The notes under the pieces: model-generated
What the model saw: only the letters and a program-made list of their open reading frames with translations
What the model was told of the DNA's origin: nothing
Database searches by the model: none
DNA from: Polyporus tsugae
Lineage: Eukaryota; Basidiomycota; Agaricomycetes; Polyporales; Polyporaceae
Direction of reading: 5' to 3'
Assembly (NCBI GenBank): GCA_024305745.1
Contig: JAHRBS010000010.1
Coordinates: 813,501-877,500 of the forward strand
DNA length: 64,000 nucleotides
Program-made: the position numbers and the translations under genes
Shown: one piece after another, positions 22,870-34,243 of the stretch
Numbering within the stretch: position 1 is the first letter of the stretch
Layout: the number at the start of each line of letters is the position of its first letter

Positions 22870-24561
22870 TTAACTCAGTCGTTCGACAATCTTCAGCCTC
22901 TCACCAGGGGCAATCGCTTTCACATGCTCTACTCCTCCGTGCAGCACGCCGACACGCATCATCGAAAGCAGCTACCGGGAAGCCGATGAGTTACGTCGCA
23001 CACCAAGGGAGATGAGCAAAACCTACGTTATAGGCGGCATTTCCATGTTCGTACACGCCCCCGCAGAACGCAGCGGTCGCGTCTTTTCCCCGCTGTCCGA
23101 GCAGCAGCTCCCTCCCTCCAGGGTGTTCGTCCAAGAACCCGCCAACGTCATGGATGAACCCCGACACGATCACGAGCACGCGCTCTTCCGACTCCTTCTT
23201 GACTTCCCATCCCACGCCACGCCCAGTCAGAGTCGGAGTCCAGAGCCCCCATTGACAGCGCACCGTGAGCCCGGATATAAGAACGCCGATCTGAGACCGA
23301 AGGGGCACTCACACTTGTCCCAGCCCACAACGGGCAGGTCGTCCACCTGAACCGGCCAGCGGATCTCGTCCTGCACCTTCTTGAGCTTCTTGAGCTGCAT
23401 CGCGAGTTCGCCCATGCGAATCTCGTTCGCTGGGAACACGCGCAGATGCGACGCCAGGCCGAGCCTGCCGCACGCCGCGATGAACCACTTGGTCGGGTCG
23501 AACTGGTACCACTTTATCGCGTTCCGGTAGTCCATCGGAAACTGGTGGTGGAAGTTGTGATATCCCTCGCCCATCGTGAGGAGCGCTACATGATACCGTC
23601 CACGGATCGCATCGCAAGGGGAAGAGGGCGGGAAAATGCCGCGGTCAGCACCATGCTACAACCGGTGAGCCGTCTATCACACACTCACCTGACAAGAAGT
23701 GGTCCCGCGCGGTTTTTTTGTCGTCGAAGGGGCTGTCCCCGATATAATGCGCAATAGAGTTGATGCAGAAGGTCGACTGCGGGGACATAAAGAGAACAAA
23801 GCGTGAGTACGATCGTCAGCGTTCCGACGTGTTTAGCGCGCTGAACGACCGTCCGCTTACATGGTGGACGAACGTGATCCGCCACATGGCAGCGTAGTAC
23901 CACCCTCCCCGCCAGTCGCCCCATCCGAGCCCTGCGACGACCGCAGGGAGCGCGTAGCCCACGACCGGTATGATCGCGAAGTACCACCGGTGCTGCCACT
24001 GCACGACCTCGTCTTTCTTGAGGTCGCTGATGTCAGCCGGTCCGGGCTTCACCGTCGGCTTGACGAGCATCCAACCTATGTGGGTGTAAAACAGGCCACG
24101 GTTCGCGTCGTACGGGTCGAGGGGCGTGTCGGTATAGCGATGATGTGACCGGTGGCCTCGGGCCCACCAGTACACGGAGCCTTGGACAGCGCTAGCACCC
24201 ATGAGGCAAAGGAGGTATTGTAGCGGTCGGCTAGCATTGTACGACCTGTGGGACCATAGGCGATGGTATCCTAAGGACCCGTGCGTCTTCAAATTTTGTT
24301 GCGCCAGATGACAACAGTGCACTCACCTGCGGTAATACCTGTAGGTCGTCAGCTCTAGCGTTCCAGGTACGAGGACAGTAAGGAAGTGTACTTACCAAGC
24401 ATGGAAATTACGTAGTACGTCACGGACCATATCAGGGTCTCCAAACGCAGCTGTGTTGTGTATGCGCCATACAGCCCAACCGCAGGCGTGACGGTGAGGA
24501 TCGCGAGGTTGAACCACCGAACTCGGCCTAGCAAACCGTGGACGTCTGTAGCAGAAACCAT
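22870..24561 (-). CDS. OLE1: Acyl-CoA delta-9 desaturase with cytochrome b5 domain
   Basis: Starts MVSATDVHGLLGRVRWFN at 24559-24561, followed by membrane segments. The three histidine boxes of membrane desaturases are present: HRLWSH, HRSHHRYTD and GEGYHNFHHQFP. After the third box come IKWYQFDPTKWFI and a linker (LAMQLKKLKKVQDEIRWP). A C-terminal cytochrome b5 domain then shows the haem motif HDVGGFLDEHPGGRELL and VYEHGNAAYN, ending MRVGVLHGG..APGERLKIVERLS with a stop at 22870-22872. This is the Ole1 architecture: an ER enzyme that puts a cis-9 double bond into palmitoyl- and stearoyl-CoA, using the fused b5 as electron carrier. Several short introns interrupt it; the last precedes LLSMMRVGV. 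The call is secure. Confidence 0.95.
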
Positions 24562-26182
24562 GCCGGCAGCCACAAGGGAGGACCCTGAGGTGAAGCCGGG
24601 AAAGTGTCGTGATGTCGAGAAGAGCAGCGGAGGAGAGGCGCGGCACAGCTCAGGTCGGAGAGGACTAAACCTTGGAGGTCGATGATCGAGTGCAAGGGTC
24701 GTGAAGATATACTCCCGGCACCCTCCCGGCCTGCTGCTGATGAAATAACAGAGCCCTTCTGCAGCTTCTGCATGGCACGTTCCGGATTTTCCTGCCTGCG
24801 ACAGGGTGCCGCGAGAGCGGCCGTGCGCGATCTCGATACGATAAAAGGGGCGATTCGGTCCCACCGAGTCGTCACGCACGGCGCGACGGCCACAAGGCAT
24901 TCATTGAGCGAGCGCATCGGGACGCAGCCGAGCTCTAACAGCTAGAGCTTGATCAGCTGGGGCAGCTTTTGGGAAATGTTCACACCATCGTGTGCGTAAA
25001 AAGAGGCAGGGTCGGGGCGCTGGAACGGGGGGAGACCAGAACGAGACTCGGCGCTGGCGCACGCGGAGCTCTCGGCCTTTGTCCCGACGGGTTGGCGCAT
25101 TGGCGATGGCATGGCAGCGGGGGCAAGAACGTCCGAGAGCCAGCGAACCTGGGGGGGGCCTGAGAGTGCGCACATCGAAATCGGAAGCCTCGTGTGAACA
25201 AGTCTAGGTGCTTCTGACAGAACGGGATTATGTATGCGGTTGAGATTAAGCAGACGCACCGTCGATCGTCGATGTGAGCCCTACACTGTATGCATACTGC
25301 ATGGTGCCAGAAGTCGAAGACTCCGAAGCATGCTCTACGCAACGTTGGGTAGACTATCGACGAACCAAAGAGCTCAGATCGAGCGAGCCTTTCCTTGGAA
25401 CGAAGCTACGGCCGTGGACATCCGGACCACTACCATCCCGAACGCGCAGGCGGTCCAGAGTCCAGAATGTGTGAATTTGAGGCCTTTCGTCATGCGTAGC
25501 CTCGCGGGGTGCCGGTGATAGCCGGGAGAAGAGTTGCGCGACCACAAGCGTCCCGAAGCTGGCCCTTGGGCCTTTGATATACCCCCACGTGACTGGTACT
25601 CCGGATACAACTTGAAAGTGGTCTGATTCCGACGTCCGCGAATACGATGCGTTGTCGACAGGACCGATCTCTTTCCTGGACGTCAAGATGAGGCACCGGA
25701 GCTGCCTATCTGACTCTTCCTATAGCATCCACACTGTCAGCCGCGCAGGGACCCGATAGACGGCGTACCCAAAACTGCACCTCCCCGAACCTTGGCACTA
25801 CGTCACGGAAGCATATCTTGCGGACGCCGGGGCGAGCCACGTCGAGACCCGCTCCGGAGGGTTTCCACAAGTTCTATGAGTGTTCTATGTACAAGATGAA
25901 TATATAGCATACATTTTATGCGCATCAGTACCGATAACCGGGGCAATTAAAGCGGACCGTCTAGTGTCTAGCAGAATTGATCAGCATTAGTAATTCAACA
26001 TTGGCACTCCCGCGTAAGGTGGAAGTTGTGTGAAAGCGGGATCAGAGCCACAAGAGCAAAACAGAGCCGAGCATGCAATGCTCCAACGTTCGACGTTCGA
26101 CGCCTCGCGATCGCTCTCATACGTCGATCACCCCGCACCTCCAGCAGCGTCAAGCCCCAGACGCACGGGAGCTCGTCCAGGC
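24562..26182. other. Intergenic region of 1.6 kb upstream of the desaturase gene
   Basis: Contains the desaturase promoter and the 3' flank of the next gene, which runs on the same strand. Many short frames occur because of high GC content, but none shows a known motif. GTTCTATG is repeated twice near 25871-25888. No gene is supported. Confidence 0.5.
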
Positions 26183-27941
26183 TCACGGGAGATCCCTCAG
26201 AATCCTGCCCACGACCTCGTCGTTCATCGCCCACACCCCCGCCCGCCACCGCTCCCACTCGTGCGTGCTCTTCACCCACCCCCCACGCATCATCCTCTCC
26301 ACCGCCGCGCCCACCGCCGGCATCTCGCCCATCGCCATCCCGACGCCCGCCGGATCAGATGCGAGGAACGCGGACGCGTCGCCCGTGCGCAGCGCCCGCA
26401 GCGCCTGGACCTCCGACATCGCAGCCGGGCGCGTGACGACGACAGCGTCGTCGTCGATGAACCCGTACGTCCGCCGCGTGCGCTGCGTGACGAGCATCGG
26501 CGTGTTCAGCTCCGTCGCGAGCGCGATCGTCGAGCTCGCGCGGATCTCGTAATCTGCGATCGTCAGTTAGCACTGCCAGTCGTGCCTCGGCGGGACCGAG
26601 GAGGAATGAAGGACAGAGCGGACTTACAGCTGTTGTCTGCGAACGCGGGCAGGACGATGTCCGCGTTCGCGATGAGGTCGTAGAAGCCTTTGTAAGGCAG
26701 GTCACGGTGGACCACGATAACGTGCTCGAGCTCGTCAGGGACGCCGAGGTACTGCGATCCGACGAGGAGGAGTTGGAAGGGCGGCACCGGGGAGTCGTGA
26801 TTCGGCTCGAATGCGCGGCGGCTTCCGACCAGGGGGTGGTATCCCCAGGCCGCCGGGTCCTCTGGGATGCGTGGGTGAGCATGCCACACGCGTGCAGGCT
26901 CATAGACCAAGTCTGGGTACGCACGATTAAGGGAGTCGATCAGCTCCTGGAAAATGCGGGCGTAATCGCGACGCTCCATCTCGAACTTGCCCTGGATAAC
27001 TGCCTTGCTGAGGTGTCGCGGCGACTCCTTAACGGGCAGGTTGGGTATGTCTAATAAGGGTATGTGCACGTCGACCGAGACGTGCTCGAAGTCTGACGCG
27101 GATAGAGTGGGCTCCCGGCTGTCGGCCGCCTCTGCGAACATGTGGAGGAAAGCTTTAGCGACACTGCACGGGGTACCGATGAGTCGGCGAACAGATCGGG
27201 AATTTAAACAGGTAGAGACGAAACGTACTGGTCACCGATGGAAATGAGGCGAATAGCATGTCTGCGCGACCAGTACGGTACCCAGCGTCGCCAGTCCATG
27301 TCCTTCGCATTATGCACATAGCATACAATCTTGAACTTCTGAGTCGCGTCGCGCTTCTCCCACGCGTCCTTGAGGGCATCATGCCAGTACGGCAGACTTG
27401 GTGCCAGATAAGCTCAATGAAGAGGAAACTGCCGAACTGGATGGACGCACTCGTATTGGCATGTCCCGAGGACAATGAGGTCCACGCCGCCGTCTCCCGT
27501 GTGGGAGTTGAGGAATTCGATGAAGCTCTGGTGATCGGAACGCACACCTCGATGCTTCCAAAGGTTCATGTCTTCTACCACTTCTTGGAAGCCGAAGGGG
27601 AACGGTTGTGCGAAGACATTAATTTGACCACGCACGCCCTCCTTGTCCATTACATCTGCTATCGACTTCGCCAACGCCATGTACACGTCGCCATGGTAGA
27701 CAAAGGAAGTTGCGAAGGTGACATTTCTTCTTCGTATTGAGGGTGTTGCGGGGGCGGGATGCGTGTCATGGTGTTCAGATCCTGACAGTTCGACTTGCGG
27801 GGGATTAGCATGTGGCAGATTAGGATGCGTGAGCTCAGATGGGTCGTGGCCGACGACGGCAAAAGAGTGTGAGAGCAACCAGAGACTGCCAAGGGCAAGT
27901 GCGGCCGCAAGGCCGTAGGTAGATAGTCGAAGAGAGGTCAT
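26183..27941 (-). CDS. Putative type II membrane glycosyltransferase, paralogue A
   Basis: First ATG at 27939-27941: MTSLRLSTYGLAAALALGSLWLLSHSF gives a short cytosolic tail and a signal anchor, as in Golgi type II enzymes. The lumenal part continues in several exons: NVTFATSFVYHGDVYMAL, VVEDMNLWKHRGVRS, GGVDLIVLGTC, KFKIVCYVHNAKDMDWRRW, HVSVDVHIPLLDIPNLPVK, AWGYHPLVGSRRAFEPN, LQLLLVGSQYLGVPDE-like, HRDLPYKGFYDLIANADIVLPAF, and SSTIALATELNTPMLVTQRTRRTYGFIDD. The alternating alpha/beta pattern and the late acidic motif suggest a GT-B glycosyltransferase. I do not know a characterised homologue. The frame stops (TGA) at 26183, at a point where paralogue B has a splice donor. The same site here reads GTGAGC, so a further exon could exist, though I could not find one. 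About 60 percent similar by eye to paralogue B. Confidence 0.72.
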
Positions 27942-29836
27942 GGGGAGCGAGGAGGAATGACAAACGAGAGGACGGGCAAGAAAAGTGCCCAAGGGGGTCG
28001 AAGTCGCACAAGAGAACGCGGGTGGCGATTCATAGCCGAGTTGAACATCAATATTTCAATAGCAGATGCGAGGGATGGCCGCCAGAAGGGGAACCAATGT
28101 CAGCGTCACAGGCCTCCGGTTGTACACGGCTAGTTTCACCCCATCAACGCCCAGCTGAAGGCGATGCGTCGATGCGTCAACTTCTGGCCTTACCCATATT
28201 GGGGAGATAAACCCATCCCCGTTCCACAAACCGCCAGGCACTGGAGAAGGGCTGTGTCATGGTGTCCTTGCGTACACCCCCCTTCTACACCAACAACTGG
28301 TGTTTATGCCATGCTACGTGGAGACGAGTGAAGGTAAGTAGAGGTCTGTTACGTGTCTAAGTATTGTGGCTTCAGAGAGAAAATGAGGGGTTTGATAAGA
28401 GTGGAGCTCGCAACTGGTGCCGAAGTCACAAAGGAGGTCTGAGATATTTGTTTGTAGGGAAGCGGTAGTGCCAAAAGTTCATGTCGGATGAATGAAACTA
28501 TGAAGCGAGACGACGCCGGAGTCGTCGGCGGCCGGCCTCGGTGGGCTGGCCTCATCTCGACGTGTGGTCGCAGGTGGTCTGAAGGCGCAGTTGGAAGCTC
28601 GAACAAGGTACACACCAGGATCGCACCAACACGACCGGTGCTTGCCGACGGTCGTCTTGCGCCGTTATCATCGGTTGCTGGGATGTCATTCCTGCTCCTC
28701 CTTGACCTCCATGTTCAAGTGAATGGTGGAGGAAAGACATCGAGACGGATCGTACGTTGCACTCACATTCGGCGTTGTCCAATTGTGAGACCAGACGGAC
28801 TCCCCAAGCTGGTAGCGGTGGCCTGTATGCGGAGGGATGAGGGACTCGGAACCGTTGCTAGCGTGTGCGGGATCAGATTCGATCTCCGAACTAGATCGGG
28901 TCCTCGATCAATGGAGCGTCGGAGCCTATATATGGGCGCCTCCTGCACATACGCTCTCCCACGCTTCCCATCCCCGGCCCGGGCGCTTGCTCTCTTCTAA
29001 CTATCGACTTGAGGAGGACCCATCCAAGAGTGAAACGTCGACCATCGCGTCGTACAGGAGACCATTTACATCCTCCCACTGTGCTGGTGTACCATCACAG
29101 CGTGTAATCCAAGGCAATCACCTGAACGTCGACGGCGACAGAGTTCCGCTGAACGTGGTACGTGACAATCTCTATGCTTCCTATCTCCGGCAGACGACGT
29201 CACTCATGAAGGCTCTAGCGTCATATTATCAGCGATTTCCGGGCGCAACAATACAGTCCAACGTGCGCGTGTGCTTGGGAAGTCTCTACTTATGGAATAG
29301 CGCCAACTCTCAACGTAACGGCAAGCGGCCCCGCAATGAAAGCTGTCTCCGACTCTTCTTCATGAACCTCATAAAGGTTATCGATGGTCAACATTGGCAT
29401 CCTTCCAGGAACCTTGCGGCGGTATGACGCCCGTATTCTCACAGAGCGTTCCTATTGACGGGGCCGCAGTGATCTGGACGCGTGGAGCGTGTTCTCGGCG
29501 CACTCTTGGTTGTCTCTGACTTGTTGCCTCGCCAAGCATCGTATTAAACGTAACCAATTGCAAGGGAAAACCCACGGCACATATCGGTGTACAGTGCACC
29601 AATCCTGGTACGTCGCCTATCTTGTAGGCACATGCAGATTTGTTCGGTGGAGCTTACCATTGTTTCTCACCAAGCAGGCTTTCTACCGCCACCCCTGGAA
29701 GTTCTCATACGGCCATTCGGCGTACGACGTGTGGCGGCCGAGCATGTCTCCTCTACGGCGACCGATGACCCTAACCAACCTCGTCGTATACCTTGTCCCT
29801 TTTCGAGAAGATATTGGCACGTCAGTGACTAGCCTG
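27942..29836. other. Intergenic region between the two paralogues
   Basis: About 1.9 kb between the start of paralogue A and the end of paralogue B. A plus-strand frame of 196 codons (28837-29427) has no recognisable motif, low-complexity composition and no neighbouring exons, so it is not called. A TATATATGGG sequence occurs near 28927. I see no transposon or terminal repeats that would explain the duplication. Confidence 0.5.
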
Positions 29837-31956
29837 TCAGCTAAAACATCCCACCTTCCAAAATGGCGTGGGATCTCGCGAGTCGCCATACCCCTGTATG
29901 TTATGCTCACCAAGAGCTATTAGCAAGTACTCACGATTATCCTGCCATTAGACTTCTTTGCGAGGGTGTTGGCGGGCTCACCGACAGCCGTGATACCACT
30001 CACAAAGTCACGGACGCTTAATAGGTCAGTTCCAGGGTGTTTCAATTCGAAGAGATACAGAAATCTAAAGAACTGCCAAATGGCATGAATCCTCCTCCTA
30101 GTCCAAGTATTGTCTCAACGCCCAACCCGACACTTACGGCATGTCCCTCAATATTCTGTCCACCACACCCCAGTTCCTCTCCCACACGTCCTGTCTCCAA
30201 TCCATCCACTCCCTCCGATCCCTCACCCATCCCTCCGAAAGCATCCGATCGACCGCCTTCCTGACGCCCTGCACCTCGCCCATCGCCACGCCGACGCCCG
30301 CTGGATCCGAGTTGAGGAACGCCGACGCGTTGCCGGTCCTGAGCGCCTTGAGCGCCTGCACTTCCGACATGGCCGCAGGGCGGGTGACGACCGCGCGCGC
30401 GTCGTCGATGTATCCGTACGTCCGGCGGAGGCGCTCCGTCACGAGCAGCGGCGCGTTAAGCTCCGTCGCGAGCGCCACCGTCGAGCTCGCCTGGTCTCTG
30501 AAGTCTGCAGGTAGTACGCACGGTGACGTAAACCCGAGGAACGGTCAGCACCTGTCAGTCTTCCCTCGCAACGTTCAAAGCGCGTGGCTCCCCCCTCCCC
30601 CCCTGAAATAACGGCACCACGAGAGAACTTCGAAGCAGGGGGCAGCCTGAAGACAAATGGACAGGCACTCACAGCCGAATTGGGCGAAGGCAGGCACAAC
30701 TACGTCCGCACTTGCGACGAGCTTGTAGAAGTCCTTGTACGCGAGGTCGTGGTGCACCGTCGCGACGAACGCCAGCTCGGCGGGTATCTCGATCCCTCCA
30801 GCACCGACCAAAAGGAGCTGGAAGGGGGGGATGCTCGATTCGAAGTTCGGTTCGAATGAGGCACGGCTGCTGAGCGGATGGTAGCCCCAGGCCGCCGCGT
30901 CCTCTATCAGTGCAAGTTCGGTAGGTGTTAGCGGCACGATCGCGAAGTCGAAGCTCGCAGCACGTACCGTGTAACGACGCAATCAGTTCGTCGAAAACAC
31001 GAAGATAATCTCGACGGTCGGCAACAAGGGTGCCCTGGATGACGGCATGTACCAGTTGGCGAGGGTGGGGCTTGATAGGTAGGTCAGCGATCTCCAGTAT
31101 CGGTACGTGGACGTTTATGGGTATATGCTGATATCCTGCTGTGTATAGTCCCGGGTCCGAGCTGTCCGCGATGGCACCGAATTTGTCTCGGAAGGTGTTC
31201 TTCACACTGCGTGTCAAGGGCATCAGAAGGTGAGTGCTGCAAGGCTTTATGTCTCCTTACTGATCTGCGATTGGGAGGAGGCGTATAGCATCCCTGCGTG
31301 CCCAATGCGTTATATGGACCTGCCATCTGGTATCCTCTACGTTGTGCACGATGCAGACTATCTTGAATTTATGGTCCGCGCCGCGCCGGTCCCAAGCCGC
31401 CACGAGCTCGTCGTGCCAAAATCCCAAGCTATGCGTGGTTATGTGCGCTTCCAACGACCGAAACGTAGGCTACTCACTCGACTTCACACGTCCCGAACAC
31501 GATGAGGTCGACGCCGCCCGCTCCTGTGGCGGTGTTGATGAAATCTGCGAGCTCCTCCGGGCGGCCTCGCGTGCCCTTATGTTTCCACAGATCCAGCTCC
31601 TCGACGATATCCTGGAAGCCGAAGCTGAAGTCCGGCGTGAACAGGTGGATTACGCCGGGCTCATCGGCGTCTTCGGGCTCGGAGTCCAAGACGTCGCCGA
31701 TGGTCTTCGCTGCGGCCATGTAGACGTCGAAGTGAAATGGAAACGAGGACGCAACGACGACGTTCTTCCGGCGACGCGGCGGGAGGCTCTCAGGACTCGA
31801 CCCATACCACCCGGAACTGTGATGGCCGTCCCAGTGGGGTGGGTAGTAGCGTCGTGTAGGGTGGAGAGAGTAGTTCAGCGAGCGCAGGAGCAGCCAGATG
31901 CTGCCGACGACGACGGCCCCTACGAGACCGAGGGTCGTGAACTGCTTGGGGATCAT
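29837..31956 (-). CDS. Putative type II membrane glycosyltransferase, paralogue B
   Basis: ATG at 31954-31956: MIPKQFTTLGLVGAVVVGSIWLLL forms a signal anchor. The blocks follow the same order as in paralogue A: NVVVASSFPFHFDVYMAAAK, IVEELDLWKHKGTRG, GGVDLIVFGTC, KFKIVCIVHNVEDTRW, HIPINVHVPILEIADLPIK, AAWGYHPLSSRASFEPN, PPFQLLLVGAGGIEIP, HHDLAYKDFYKLVASADVVVPAF, SSTVALATELNAPLLV, YGYIDDARAVVTRPAAMS. An uninterrupted frame would end at 30134. A GTAAGT intron of about 45 nt there joins ILRDMP to RRIHAIWQFFRFLYLFELKH. A second intron then gives DNREYLLIALGEHN and a stop at 29837-29839. I infer this extended C-terminus from frame continuity and splice signals. Function is inferred only from layout: membrane anchor, Rossmann-like repeats and a paired locus. 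Confidence 0.7.
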
Positions 31957-32549
31957 GTCGGAGGACAAGGGGGGAGGGGGGCTACCGCCTGTGTCAAATG
32001 CATGTTCCTGGTATATGGCATTGCCGGGTTTAAGGAGGTGAATCAAGGACTAGTACTGTAAGAAGAATATGCTGGTCTACGTCATTCGGCAGTGCAACCC
32101 CGTCAGAACAAACCGCGCCGAAATGCAACCCCTCCTGACTGTCCACCGCGAGTGACAATATATACGTATTTGTTTTCTGCAGCTGCCGATCTTGATTGGT
32201 TTCAATGGTGGATAGTCCGGTTCTAAGGTATGTAGGTGCTCAGGCTGAGCGCCGCGTCCGGTTGGCATGCATCTGCCCAACTTGCGATTGTGGAGCTACA
32301 ACATGTCAAGACGCGCCTAGTCCGTCAGAAGGTAGCCACAAGACGCTATCGGAGACGTTGAAAGCGCTCCTATTCATTGCTGAAGCCTGAAGATATTGCC
32401 TCCCAAGCCCCTTTCGCCCCCGGAGCCATTTCCATATACGGAGCCGCCAAATACGATTTAGAAGCGCCCACGCAGGTCCGCATTTTGTAGCTGCCCGTCT
32501 TCAACTGCTCTCCCCCTCCTTTGGCTTCCTCGTTCTGCCTCAGCTCATC
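31957..32549. promoter_or_regulatory. Divergent intergenic region
   Basis: 593 bases between the start codons of paralogue B (minus) and IMP3 (plus). It contains a short AT-rich stretch, ATATATACGTATTTG, near 32157-32171. No other element could be supported. Confidence 0.45.
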
Positions 32550-33674
32550 ATGGTCCGCCAGTTCAAACATCACGAGCAGAAGCTACTCAAGAAGGTCGAC
32601 TTCCTTAACGTGAGTATGCAGTCTCAGGCAACGGCAGCGAGAAAGGCAACTGAGGAGGGTCACAGTGGAAGCAGGATGCGAACTTGCGCGAGATCAAGGT
32701 AATGCGCAGGTATCACATCCAGGACCGGGAGGACTACCACAAGTGCGTATTCTTATCTCGCTCCATGATTCTCCTGTCGTGACGAGCGCATCGCGTCCCT
32801 GGTCATCCAGGTACAACAAACTCTGCGGTTCGCTCCGCTCTTACGCCCACCGACTTTCCCTCCTCCCCGCGCAAGACCCCTTCCGGTCAAAGATGGAGGG
32901 CCAGCTCCTGTCCAAACTCTACGACATGGGCGTGCTCAATACCTCGGCGAAGCTCAGCGATATCGAGAACAAGCTCACCGTCGCAGCGTTTTGCAGGCGG
33001 CGTCTTGCGGTCATTATGTGCATGTCAAAAATGGCAGAGACGGTCAGCGCGGTACGTATCGTCGTTTCGCTCTCATTCACCCATGTCTGTTTGGTGCTTC
33101 CAAACCGAACACCATTCGATGCGGAACCAGCGTTGCGCCATGTCGGGCATACACCCGACTTTACGTATCGGAGAACGCTGCTGCTCCAAGCAACGTCGCG
33201 CAATGCGCGATATGTTGGCGCATATATTGCGGGCGACGGACACGATACCATGTCCCGACCGAGCGTGCCGTAACACGCACACCGACTTGGAAAATTCGAA
33301 CAGCGCATGCTTTTCTTCTGTCCCTTCTGGCGTTCGCTCATTCAACTTTGTCGCTCCTTGGCACGTCAAATTATGCCGCTATCAGGCGGTCAAATTCATC
33401 GAACAGGGGCACATCCGTGTCGGTCCAGATACGATAACGGACCCAGCCTACCTTGTCACCAGGTACGGAGCCGCGCGTCCCCCTCTAATGGCGCACCCGC
33501 TCAATCCCTCCTTCGTAGGCACATGGAGGATTTCGTAACTTGGGTCGACACCTCCAAACTCAAGCGCACGATCATGCGGTACAACGACGAGGTGAGCGGT
33601 AGAAGGCAGTTGCGCAGTTACAGTTGTGTCTGACCTGACTTCTCTAATAGCTCGACGACTTCGACTTGCTATGA
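32550..33674 (+). CDS. IMP3: U3 snoRNP protein Imp3
   Basis: The start MVRQFKHHEQKLLKKVDFLNWK is the near-invariant N-terminus of Imp3. Exons continue with QDANLREIKVMRRYHIQDREDYHK, then YNKLCGSLRSYAHRLSLLPAQDPFRSKMEGQLLSKLYDMG in pieces, then the S4-like RNA-binding region (FCRRRLAVIMCMSKMAETVSA, AVKFIEQGHIRVGPDTITDP), then [29 protein letters not shown] and a stop at 33672-33674. Imp3 is an S4/uS4-family component of the SSU processome that promotes U3 snoRNA-pre-rRNA pairing in the nucleolus. One internal intron (about 33050-33385) is much longer than the others. The call is secure; exact exon borders were not all worked out. Confidence 0.94.
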
Positions 33675-34243
33675 TGGGTTTCCGAGCGGCCAGTGCTGGC
33701 TTATGCTATGGGCTCTCTCCCTGCACGTCCGGCCACATCCTATACCTCATCGGAATGAGGCCGCACAGGCGCTATATGCTATCCTCCAGAAACGCTGTCG
33801 TGACAATCCCACCGAAAGCATTCTTGAAGATGATCTTTGACACATGTGGCTCACAACAGAAGCTACGCGCCCTCGATTCCAACCCCGGTCTACTAATATA
33901 GGGGTACAAAGGATGTTGTGGTATGCAACGACTAGGGATATCAGTTCTATGAGTATATGAAGCTAGCCGATGTATGTATGTACGTATATGGTATGTGTAT
34001 GTGCATAGAGGGGCCAGATGTGCAACTAGAGAGTATACCGGACCAGCTCCAAACGGCAACAAAAGAGAGTAACGTATTACAGGTAAGCAAGAGACAGCGA
34101 CTGACGTGATAAGACTAGCAGAATGAAGCGCAACGTGTACGACAGGAAACGACAGGAAGGGCGACAATGAAAGTTGAAGGCAGATGAAAGATAGGAATAG
34201 AGTGCATACGTAGAGATTCCGTGTCGTGAAAGATCGTGACATG
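33675..34243. other. Convergent intergenic region with short simple repeat
   Basis: Lies between the IMP3 stop and the kinesin stop. It holds a TATG/GTAT-rich simple repeat at about 33970-34007 and otherwise presumably two 3' UTRs. No gene is seen. Confidence 0.55.
33970..34007. repeat. TATG/GTAT-rich microsatellite-like stretch
   Basis: Imperfect tetranucleotide repeats (TGTATGTATG, then ATATGGTATGTGTATGTG) lie between two convergent gene ends. Confidence 0.6.

Noticed and set aside
24562..25000. N-terminal extension of the desaturase upstream of 24561
   Set aside because: The frame stays open upstream, but the extra residues do not match the family and the ATG at 24561 gives a normal start.
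28837..29427. Plus-strand frame of 196 codons between the two paralogues
   Set aside because: No family resemblance, no clear promoter-start context beyond a TATA-like run, and no splice continuity. Kept as intergenic.
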